Part shown: positions 1 to 5,758 of the stretch, piece after piece
How the letters are laid out: each line of letters begins with the position of its first letter
How positions within the stretch are numbered: the stretch's first letter is position 1
Assembly (NCBI GenBank): GCA_002490315.1
Contig: DLKG01000054.1
Location: 3,650 to 15,040, forward strand
Length of the DNA stretch: 11,391 bases
DNA from: Prevotella sp. UBA7594
GTDB lineage: Bacteria; Bacteroidota; Bacteroidia; Bacteroidales; Bacteroidaceae
Reading direction: 5' to 3'
Translations under genes and position numbers: made by a program
The notes under the pieces: generated by a model
The model's database searches: none
Seen by the model: only the letters and a program-made list of their open reading frames with translations
What the model was told of the DNA's origin: nothing

Positions 1-103
1 TTAAAGAAGTTAAAGCCATATGCTTTGCTACTCAGTAATAAAGGCATTTGGCTTTAACTTCTGAGCGAAGCGATAACTTCTTTAACTTCTTAACTTCTTA
101 ACT
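1..103. repeat. AT-rich leader repeats upstream of sufS
   Basis: The first ~100 bp carry no gene. Positions 5-18 (AGAAGTTAAAGCCA) are perfectly inverted at 49-62, and positions 1-12 are also the reverse complement of 74-85. From 74 to 103 the unit TAACTTCT recurs in tandem (74-81, 83-90, 91-98, partial 99-103). Two different partners for the same left arm would allow alternative stem-loops in a transcript. No convincing Bacteroidetes promoter (TTTG/TAnnTTTG) is visible, so sufS may be transcribed from a gene left of the window, as expected if it closes a suf operon. Seen directly; any function is inference. Confidence 0.6.
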
Positions 104-128
104 AATAACTCGTCAACTAAAAAAGAAC

Positions 129-1343
129 ATGTACGATATAAATAAAGTCCGTTCCGATTTTCCCATTCTCTCGCGCACAGTCTACGACCGTCCGCTTGTG
201 TATCTCGACAACGCCGCCACCACGCAGAAGCCACTCTGTGTGCTCGACGCCATGCGCGAGGAATACATCAACGCCAATGCCAATGTGCATCGTGGCGTCC
301 ACTATCTCTCGCAGCGAGCCACCGACCTGCACGAGGCGGCACGCGAGACGGTGCGCCGCTTCATCAACGCACCCAAGACTGAGGAGATAATCTTCACGCG
401 TGGCACCACCGAGAGCATCAACCTCGTGGCAAGCTCTTTCTGTGAGGCTTTCATGCACGAGGGCGACGAGGTGATTGTCTCCGTCATGGAACACCACTCC
501 AACATCGTGCCCTGGCAACTGCAGGCAGCAAAGCGGGGCATAGCCCTCAAGGTGATACCCATGGACGACACGGGCAAGCTCGACATGGAGGCTTTCGAGC
601 GGTTGTTCTCCGACAAGACTAAGATTGTGAGCATTGCCCATGTGAGCAACACGCTCGGAACGGTCAACCCCGTGAAGGACATCGTGCGTATAGCCCATGA
701 GCACGGCGTGCCGGTATTGGTCGACGGCGCACAGTCGACACCCCACTTCGCCGTCGACGTGCAGGACATCGACTGCGACTTCTTCGCCTTCTCCGGCCAC
801 AAGATTTATGGCCCCACGGGCATCGGCGTGCTCTACGGCAAGGAGGACTGGCTCGACCGCATGCCGCCCTACCAGGGTGGAGGCGAGATGATAGAGAGCG
901 TGAGCTTCGAGAAGACAACGTTCGAGAAACTCCCGTTCAAGTTTGAGGCGGGCACTCCCGACTACGTTGCCACACACGGACTCGCCATCGCGCTCGACTA
1001 TGTGTCGGCTCTCGGCATGGACAACATCGCCCGCCATGAGCACGAACTGACTGAATACTGCATGAGCCGCTTCGCCGAGATTCCCGACATGCGCCTCTTC
1101 GGCACTACCGAGGGCAAGGACGCCGTCGTGTCGTTCCTCGTGGGCAACATCCATCATCTCGACATGGGCACACTGCTCGACCGCCTCGGCATTGCCGTGC
1201 GCACGGGCCACCATTGTGCCCAGCCCGTCATGGACCGCCTCGGCGTGCAAGGCGTCGTGCGCGCCTCGTTTGCCCTCTACAACACCAAAGAGGAAATCGA
1301 CGCTCTCGTGGCTGGCGTGAAGCGCGTCAGTCAGATGTTCTAA
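129..1343 (+). CDS. sufS: SufS-type cysteine desulfurase
   Basis: This is a PLP-dependent class V aminotransferase-fold enzyme. It removes sulfur from L-cysteine, leaving alanine and an enzyme persulfide that feeds cytosolic Fe-S cluster assembly by the SUF system. At 404 residues it matches the usual SufS length. Visible motifs: PLP-binding K225 in SGHKIYGPTG; H122-H123 in the MEHHSN segment that stacks on the cofactor; D199 and Q202 in VDGAQST; persulfide Cys363 in RTGHHCAQP; R378 in VRAS, the substrate-carboxylate arginine. The short Cys loop and the RTGHHCAQP context indicate the SufS group rather than IscS/NifS. The ATG at 129 gives the standard N-terminus (DFPILS...YLDNAATTQKP) and has an A-rich leader instead of a strong Shine-Dalgarno, normal for Bacteroidetes. 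SufBCD partners are not in the window and may lie upstream. Confidence 0.96.
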   Translation: MYDINKVRSDFPILSRTVYDRPLVYLDNAATTQKPLCVLDAMREEYINANANVHRGVHYLSQRATDLHEAARETVRRFINAPKTEEIIFTRGTTESINLVASSFCEAFMHEGDEVIVSVMEHHSNIVPWQLQAAKRGIALKVIPMDDTGKLDMEAFERLFSDKTKIVSIAHVSNTLGTVNPVKDIVRIAHEHGVPVLVDGAQSTPHFAVDVQDIDCDFFAFSGHKIYGPTGIGVLYGKEDWLDRMPPYQGGGEMIESVSFEKTTFEKLPFKFEAGTPDYVATHGLAIALDYVSALGMDNIARHEHELTEYCMSRFAEIPDMRLFGTTEGKDAVVSFLVGNIHHLDMGTLLDRLGIAVRTGHHCAQPVMDRLGVQGVVRASFALYNTKEEIDALVAGVKRVSQMF

Positions 1344-1374
1344 GACCCTTTCCGGCTGACTTGCCCCGTGGTGA

Positions 1375-1432
1375 TTTCCCATGGTCGTTTCCCATGGCAG
1401 TCTTCCCATGTCGGCAGTTCATGTCGGCAGTT
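1375..1432. repeat. 13-nt tandem repeat tract downstream of sufS
   Basis: The spacer after sufS has a degenerate 13-nt periodicity. TTTCCCATGG occurs at 1375-1384 and 1388-1397 with a weaker copy CTTCCCATG at 1402-1410. CATGTCGGCAGTT is then perfectly duplicated at 1407-1419 and 1420-1432. The tract runs directly into the GC-rich palindrome at 1436-1458. No reading frame of credible coding quality crosses it. It looks like slippage-prone repeat DNA in a 3' flank; function unknown. Confidence 0.6.
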
Positions 1433-1435
1433 CGT

Positions 1436-1458
1436 GGCGGAGGTTTCCTGCCTCCGCC
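1436..1458. repeat. Solo REP-like palindrome
   Basis: GGCGGAGG and CCTCCGCC form an 8-bp perfect stem around a 7-nt loop (TTTCCTG). Stem and loop match the core of the two arms of the 116-bp element at 4648-4763 (GCGGAGG, loop TCTCCGG, CCTCCGC), so this is a related single copy. There is no T run after it, which argues against a simple intrinsic terminator, though it could protect the sufS mRNA 3' end. Palindrome and similarity are seen; membership in a dispersed REP family is inferred. Confidence 0.6.
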
Positions 1459-1485
1459 GCATCCAACAACCATAGATACATATAG

Positions 1486-1525
1486 AAATAGCATTGCCGC
1501 TATTTATTAATACCGCTTAATTTTA
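1486..1525 (+). promoter_or_regulatory. Possible sulfatase promoter/operator region
   Basis: AAATAGC (1486-1492) and GCTATTT (1499-1505) form a 7-bp inverted repeat with a 6-nt spacer. Inside it a TTG (1494-1496) lies 21 nt before TAATTTTA (1518-1525), which approaches the Bacteroidetes TTTG / TAnnTTTG promoter pair with the last G missing. A start near 1530 would leave a leader of about 15 nt before the sulfatase ATG at 1546. An inverted repeat over the -33 box could be an operator, perhaps for the WYL regulator downstream. The match is weak and the role inferred. Confidence 0.25.
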
Positions 1526-1545
1526 TTTCTGCTACCTGTCCAACT

Positions 1546-3123
1546 ATGAACCCAAACAAGCAAATACTTTTTTCTCTCCTTTCGCTTTGCGCTTCCGGCA
1601 ACATCATAGCGGCAACGCGCCAAAAGGCAAAAGCCGACACGTCGCGTCCCAATGTCATCGTCATCCTTGCCGACGACCTCGGCTACGGCGACCTTGAGTG
1701 CTATGGCGCAAAGAACGTCAGTACGCCCAATGTCAACCGCCTTGCAGCTGAGGGCACACGCTTCACCGACTGCCACGCCACGGCGTCCACCTCCACTCCG
1801 TCGCGCTATTCGCTCCTGACGGGCGAGTATGCCTGGCGACGTCCCGGCACCGACGTGGCGCCAGGCAACGCTGCCATGATTATAAAGCCGGAGCAATTCA
1901 CCATCGCCGACATGTTCCGCTCGCAAGGCTATGCCACGTGTGCCATCGGCAAATGGCATCTCGGACTCGGCGACCGCACGGGCCGTCAGGACTGGAACGC
2001 TCCGCTGCCCGCGTCGCCTGCCGACATCGGCTTCGATCATCATTACATCATGGCTGCCACTGCCGACCGCGTGCCTTGTGTGCTCATAGAGGACGGTATG
2101 GTTGCCAACTACGACGCTTCGGCGCCCATTAGCGTCAACTACTATCAAAATTTCCCGGGTGAGCCTACAGCGCGTGAGCATCCTGAGCTCTGCTACAATC
2201 TCCGCTCTTCTCATGGCCACGACCAGAGCATCGTCAACGGCATAGGGCGCATAGGCTACATGAAAGGGGGAGGCAAGGCTCTATGGAAGGACGAGAACAT
2301 CGCCGACTCCATCACGGCTTACGCCTGCCGCTACATCAAGGCGAACGCCCAAAGACCGTTTTTCATGTACTTTGCCACCAATGACGTCCACGTGCCGCGC
2401 TTCCCCCATGAGCGCTTCCGCGGCAAGAGCGGCATGGGACTGCGCGGCGACGCCATCGTGCAGTTCGATTGGTCGGTGGGCGAACTGCTGCGCACGCTCG
2501 ATCGCCTTGGCATCGCCGACAATACCATTGTTATCCTAACGAGCGACAACGGCCCCATTACGGACGACGGCTACGTTGACCGCGCTGACGAACTGCTCCA
2601 CGGACATTCGCCGCAGGGGCCGTGGCGCGCCGGAAAATATTCCGCCTACGAGGGCGGCACAGCCGTACCCGTAATAATAAGGTGGAAAGCAGGAGGCATA
2701 GAAGCGGGTGGGGAGCAGGGCGCTCTCTTCTCGCAGATCGACTTCATGCGGTCGTTGGGTGAGCTCATCGGTGCGCGTATGCCGCAAGGCTCAGCCATGG
2801 ACAGCGAGAATCGCCTCCCCACCTTGCTCGGCAAGGACAGTGCCGACCGCCCTTATCTCCTTGAAATGTCTACCAACCATACGCTCTCCGTGCGCACCAA
2901 ACGCTGGAAATACATAGAGCCTAACGATGACGCGCCCACGCTCTCGTGGCCCGCGACGCTCTCCGGTGCGCCAGTAGAGACGGGCAACAATTCCGAGCCG
3001 CAGCTCTTCGACATCACGAACGACTTGCTGGAGGAGCACAACGTGGCGCTCGACAACGCGCAGGTTGTCTTCGACCTGCAGAACGTGCTGAGAAGGGAAA
3101 GAGGAAAGAAAATAATGGAATGA
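1546..3123 (+). CDS. Secreted Ser-type S1 family sulfatase
   Basis: This is a formylglycine-dependent type I sulfatase (alkaline-phosphatase fold, 525 aa), expected to hydrolyse sulfate esters on host or algal glycans. The nucleophile motif is S83-T-P-S-R87, a serine version of (C/S)-x-P-x-R, so maturation would need a radical-SAM anaerobic sulfatase-maturating enzyme (anSME), not encoded here. Other metal and sulfate ligands visible: D43-D44 in LADDLGYGD, K136 and H138 in GKWHLG, H282 in NDVHVP, D334-N335 in TSDNG, K364 in RAGKYSAYEGG. The N-terminus has a short hydrophobic stretch (about residues 7-23) fitting a signal peptide; Cys15 sits in a poor lipobox (Leu at -1), so a soluble periplasmic enzyme is favoured. 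The C-terminal subdomain (residues ~435-510) is complete. The sequence resembles galactose/GalNAc-6-sulfatase-like S1 groups, but substrate and subfamily cannot be set by eye. A regulator gene follows after 28 bp. Confidence 0.93.
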   Translation: MNPNKQILFSLLSLCASGNIIAATRQKAKADTSRPNVIVILADDLGYGDLECYGAKNVSTPNVNRLAAEGTRFTDCHATASTSTPSRYSLLTGEYAWRRPGTDVAPGNAAMIIKPEQFTIADMFRSQGYATCAIGKWHLGLGDRTGRQDWNAPLPASPADIGFDHHYIMAATADRVPCVLIEDGMVANYDASAPISVNYYQNFPGEPTAREHPELCYNLRSSHGHDQSIVNGIGRIGYMKGGGKALWKDENIADSITAYACRYIKANAQRPFFMYFATNDVHVPRFPHERFRGKSGMGLRGDAIVQFDWSVGELLRTLDRLGIADNTIVILTSDNGPITDDGYVDRADELLHGHSPQGPWRAGKYSAYEGGTAVPVIIRWKAGGIEAGGEQGALFSQIDFMRSLGELIGARMPQGSAMDSENRLPTLLGKDSADRPYLLEMSTNHTLSVRTKRWKYIEPNDDAPTLSWPATLSGAPVETGNNSEPQLFDITNDLLEEHNVALDNAQVVFDLQNVLRRERGKKIME

Positions 3124-3151
3124 GCTCCGAAGACAAAAAAACTTCAGAACA

Positions 3152-4054
3152 ATGAGAATGGACAAATACGGTCGGGAACTCGACCTCATACTTCTGCTCA
3201 CCGAAAACGCCAGCTATACGGCACAGCAGCTTGCCGACCGTCTCGGCATCACGCGGCGCAATGTCTACTACTATCTTGAATACTTGCGCGACTGCGGGTT
3301 TCAACTGCTGAAGTCGGGCTCCACCTATCGCATCGAGCGCTCGTCGCCTTTCTTCCGTCGTCTTCATGAGAACATTGCTCTCTCCGAAGACGAGGCTGCC
3401 TACATCTGCCGCCGCCTCGACTCCGACGACACGCGCGACTATACGGCGCAGAGCATCCGGCAGAAGTTGGCGCGCTCCTTCAATCTGCCCGACGCCACCA
3501 ATCCTGAGCTGGCGCGCCGCGTCAACACTTGCACGGCGAAGCTCAAGGAGGCGATGGCTCTGAGGAAAATGGTGACGCTCCACAACTATTCGTCGCCCCA
3601 CAGCCACACTGTCGCCGACCGCATTGTTGAGCCTTACCAGATGATGAACAATGCGCGCGACGTGCGCTGCCACGAGATTCGTTCTCATCTTAACAAGACG
3701 TTCAAAATCTCGCGCATTGAGTCGGTGGAGATTCTCGACGTGCCGTGGGCGTTTGCCGACCGCCACCGTGAGCTTTACACCGACATGTTCATGTTTGCCG
3801 GCGAGAGGCGCTACCGCGTGCAACTGCTTCTCGGTCAACTCTCGCGCAACCTCATGGAGGAGGAATATCCGCAGTCGGCGTCGTGCATCATCCCTGACGG
3901 CGACTCCCGCTGGCGTTTCTCCGCAGAGGTAGTCTCCTTCCTCGGCATAGGCCGCTTCGTCCTCGGTCTTTATGATGACATCGAAGTGCTCGGATGCGAG
4001 GAGTTCAGGGATTATATCGTCGAGAAAATCAGCCACATGACAAAAGAGGGATGA
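3152..4054 (+). CDS. HTH-WYL family transcriptional regulator (degenerate WYL triad)
   Basis: This 300-residue protein has the architecture of bacterial WYL regulators. An N-terminal winged helix-turn-helix (residues ~8-62, with TAQQLADRLGITRRNVYYYL as the HTH) precedes a helical linker (~70-138), a WYL domain (~139-210) and a C-terminal WCX-like region (~215-295). WYL domains are thought to bind ligands such as nucleic acid and regulate by sensing them. Here the eponymous W-Y-L sits where VRC (171-173) is found, after VEPYQMMNNARD, whereas the downstream TFKISRIESVEIL strand with its arginine (R188) is kept. Ligand binding may therefore differ. The gene starts 28 bp after the sulfatase stop and is probably co-transcribed, so sulfatase or glycan-gene control is a reasonable guess. 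An alternative ATG lies two codons downstream at 3158. The gene converges with guaD, 6 bp apart. Confidence 0.82.
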   Translation: MRMDKYGRELDLILLLTENASYTAQQLADRLGITRRNVYYYLEYLRDCGFQLLKSGSTYRIERSSPFFRRLHENIALSEDEAAYICRRLDSDDTRDYTAQSIRQKLARSFNLPDATNPELARRVNTCTAKLKEAMALRKMVTLHNYSSPHSHTVADRIVEPYQMMNNARDVRCHEIRSHLNKTFKISRIESVEILDVPWAFADRHRELYTDMFMFAGERRYRVQLLLGQLSRNLMEEEYPQSASCIIPDGDSRWRFSAEVVSFLGIGRFVLGLYDDIEVLGCEEFRDYIVEKISHMTKEG

Positions 4055-4060
4055 TACTCT

Positions 4061-4534
4061 TTAGTATTCCGTTTTGTCGGCGTTCTTCTCCCACATGCGG
4101 AATGCTTGCAGAGCTTCCATGCCGAGGAGCCGCTGCATTGTCTTGTGGCGTTTCTCGGGAGCGAGTGCTATTTCCTGATAGATGAAGTCGTCATCGAAGC
4201 CGATGTTGGCAGCGTCCTTGCGGTCGTTGGCGTAGAAGATGCGGTCGAGGTGTGCCCAATAGATCGCCCCGAGACACATCGGACACGGTTCGCACGACGT
4301 GTAGATGTCGCAGCCTGCGAGGTCGAACGTGCCGAGCTTGCGCGTGGCGCGGCGAATGCAGTTCACTTCGGCGTGCGCCGTCGGGTCGTTGTCGATTGTC
4401 ACACTGTTGGACGCTTCGGCGATAATCTCGCCGTTCTTCACGATGACGGCGCCAAACGGGCCGCCGCCGTTGCGTACGCTTTCCTCGGAGAGGGCTATGG
4501 CGCGACGCATGAATTCCTTTTGTTTTTCTTCCAT
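4061..4534 (-). CDS. guaD: Guanine deaminase (cytidine-deaminase fold)
   Basis: This zinc enzyme hydrolyses guanine to xanthine and ammonia in purine salvage. The 157-residue protein has the cytidine-deaminase-family zinc motifs: H54 and catalytic E56 in PTAHAEV, C84 and C87 in CEPCPMC. Features that favour GuaD over the tRNA deaminase TadA are GGPFGAVIVK near residue 25, the segment GFDDDFIY (112-119), and a C-terminus ending KTEY; the Bacillus subtilis GuaD ends KKEY, and its C-terminal segment is swapped between subunits to complete the active site. I chose the ATG at 4534 (MEEKQKEF). The frame stays open to 4813, but that extension runs through the inverted-repeat element at 4648-4763, has no homology I recognise and would add 93 residues. 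The gene points at the regulator and ends 6 bp from its stop. Other nucleoside or base deaminase activity is possible. Confidence 0.88.
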   Translation of the reverse strand: MEEKQKEFMRRAIALSEESVRNGGGPFGAVIVKNGEIIAEASNSVTIDNDPTAHAEVNCIRRATRKLGTFDLAGCDIYTSCEPCPMCLGAIYWAHLDRIFYANDRKDAANIGFDDDFIYQEIALAPEKRHKTMQRLLGMEALQAFRMWEKNADKTEY

Positions 4535-4647
4535 TTTATTTATTGTTGTCTTTATTTTTAACTGAAATCCAAGTTTCTGATTTAACCTGATTGGCTGCGC
4601 TCGGCTCTGCATTTTCCCAGGGCGTGTTAAAATACAAAATTGCAACT

Positions 4648-4763
4648 TTACCCGTAGCGGAGGTCTCCGGCCTCCGCAGCAAGCGGATGCTGCTAATATA
4701 TTGATATTTAATCGATTGCGTATAATGGTTGCTGCGGAGGCCGGAGACCTCCGCAACGGGTAA
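4648..4763. repeat. REPIN-like element: two REP palindromes in inverted orientation
   Basis: The 35-bp arm at 4648-4682 is the reverse complement of 4729-4763 with one mismatch (position 4656, A where the other arm predicts T), enclosing 46 bp of AT-rich DNA. Each arm is itself a palindrome (GCGGAGG, 7-nt loop, CCTCCGC). Total length is 116 bp. Two short palindromes in opposite orientation around a spacer is the defining layout of REPINs, which are mobilised in trans by RAYT (TnpA-REP, Y1) transposases; no RAYT gene is in this window. It sits between the 5' end of guaD and the 3' end of rnhB, so a guaD promoter may overlap it. A MITE is the main alternative. No clear target-site duplication was found. 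Confidence 0.75.
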
Positions 4764-4823
4764 TCCCTTTTTGCAAGTTTGCTCAATAGTGTACGGGTAG
4801 ACGAGCAACGCAAGAATATGTGT

Positions 4824-5450
4824 TTATTTGAACTCCAGTTGCAGTTGTCCGTCGCCGAGCAGATTATAGCTCATGCGATGGTAGGGCGACGTGCCGTGGA
4901 GCCGTATGCCCTCGCGGTGGGCACGTGTAGGGTAGCCCTTGTTCTTCTGCCAGTCGTAGTAGGGATATTCCTCGGCGAGTCGGTCCATGTATTCGTCGCG
5001 GAACGTCTTGGCGAGTATGCTAGCAGCCGCAATCGACTGATACTTGCCGTCGCCTTTCACGATGGTGGTGAAGGGCAGGTCGCGATAGGGCTTGAAGCGG
5101 TTGCCGTCGACGATGACAGCCTCCGGGCGCACCTGGAGTTGGTCGAGGGCGCGGTGCATGGCAAGGAAGCTGGCGTTGAGAATGTTGATCTTGTCGATCT
5201 CCTCCGGCGTCACCACGCCCACAGCCCACGCCACGGCATCCGCCACGATTTGGTCGCGCAACTCGCGCCGCCGCTTCTCGGAGAGCTTCTTCGAATCGTT
5301 GAGCAGTGGGTTGTCGTAGTTGGGCGGCAGGATGACAGCGGCTGCGTAAACGCTGCCTGCAAGACAACCCCTGCCGGCCTCGTCGCAGCCAGCCTCGATG
5401 CGGTCCTTATAGTAATGTGGCAAGAGATGATTGCCTGTACTTTTCTTCAT
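4824..5450 (-). CDS. rnhB: Ribonuclease HII
   Basis: RNase HII cuts the RNA strand of RNA-DNA hybrids and starts removal of single ribonucleotides misinserted in DNA. The 208-residue protein is full length for the bacterial family. Motifs in order: GCDEAGRG (21-28), giving catalytic D23 and E24 plus the GRG loop that reads the ribonucleotide; NDSKKLSEKRR (51-61); VDGNRF (114-119) with D115; KGDGKYQSIAAASILAKTFRD (about 132-152), carrying the fourth acidic residue, probably D134; KNKGYPTRAHREGIRLHG (169-186) and a C-terminal SPYHRMSY. The start at 5450 (MKKSTGNH) follows two copies of ATTGACAACAT on the coding strand and precedes the conserved core by about 20 residues, as usual. It lies downstream of the NagB-like gene in the same direction but 308 bp away, so it probably has its own transcription signals. 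Confidence 0.95.
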   Translation of the reverse strand: MKKSTGNHLLPHYYKDRIEAGCDEAGRGCLAGSVYAAAVILPPNYDNPLLNDSKKLSEKRRRELRDQIVADAVAWAVGVVTPEEIDKINILNASFLAMHRALDQLQVRPEAVIVDGNRFKPYRDLPFTTIVKGDGKYQSIAAASILAKTFRDEYMDRLAEEYPYYDWQKNKGYPTRAHREGIRLHGTSPYHRMSYNLLGDGQLQLEFK

Positions 5451-5516
5451 GTTGTCAATATGTTGTCAATTTTTTGTTGTCGTCTTATGATGTCGGGAAT
5501 GAATATGCTATGAGAT

Positions 5517-5670
5517 TGAAAAGGGGAGATCGGACTCACGTCCAATCGCCCCTTCCAAAGTTATGTGGATACAAATTTAATGTGTGAGTCTTATGCCCTT
5601 TCGGGATAAGGTTTATCCGCACCCGGATGAACATTAACTTGTATAAATTAGTCGTGTATCCTCACGGATA
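5517..5670 (-). ncRNA. Candidate structured RNA: rnhB leader or small RNA
   Basis: Four neighbouring hairpins fill this gene-free stretch, read here on the minus strand. P1 (5670-5657): TATCC/GGATA around GTGA. P2 (5632-5611): 9-bp arms with one mismatch and loop GGTG. P3 (5610-5590), directly abutting P2: CTTAT-CCC around GAAA with one bulge. P4 (5554-5521): 15-nt arms with one mismatch and one U-G pair around GTGA, followed by TTTT. Three of the four loops are GNRA tetraloops only if the minus strand is transcribed. GACTCAC (5590-5584) can also pair with GTGAGTC in the loop and 3' arm of P4 (5539-5533), and GGATAA/TTATCC at the P2/P3 boundary can form an exclusive alternative. This looks like an attenuator or switch upstream of rnhB, a free small RNA, or the 3' UTR of the NagB-like gene. 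One mismatch in P2 would be a wobble only on the other strand. I do not recognise an Rfam family. Confidence 0.45.
5521..5554 (-). terminator. Possible intrinsic terminator or attenuator hairpin (P4)
   Basis: Arms 5521-5535 and 5540-5554 pair over 15 positions around a 4-nt loop, with one mismatch and one A-C position that becomes U-G in minus-strand RNA. The minus strand continues with TTTT then CAATC, a short U tract, so termination would be moderate. It lies 70 nt before the rnhB start codon, so if it terminates it would either end the NagB-like transcript or attenuate rnhB. Confidence 0.45.
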
Positions 5671-5758
5671 TTTTATTGACTAAAACCAAAAATTATATCT
5701 TACTTATAAAAAATGTAAATCTCATATTGAATAATGTATGGCGCGTGCCCTCAGCGCA

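Noticed and set aside
117..1409. 430-codon open frame antisense to sufS
   Set aside because: It mirrors a clear sufS gene with all catalytic motifs, has no recognisable domain, and is explained by the GC-rich third codon positions of the sense gene.
3014..4036. 340-codon frame antisense to the WYL regulator
   Set aside because: The sense strand encodes a complete HTH-WYL protein; the antisense product has no motif and overlaps the sulfatase 3' end as well.
4043..4067. Short inverted repeats (AAAGAG/CTCTTT; ATACT/AGTAT) at the convergent regulator and guaD stops
   Set aside because: The stems are 5-6 bp with few G-C pairs and overlap the coding ends; too weak to call a bidirectional terminator.
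4648..4763. CRISPR repeat pair
   Set aside because: The two copies are inverted rather than direct, there are only two, and no cas gene is present.
4535..4813. N-terminal extension of guaD by 93 codons
   Set aside because: It would translate the REPIN-like inverted repeats, has no resemblance to deaminases, and the ATG at 4534 gives the normal family length.
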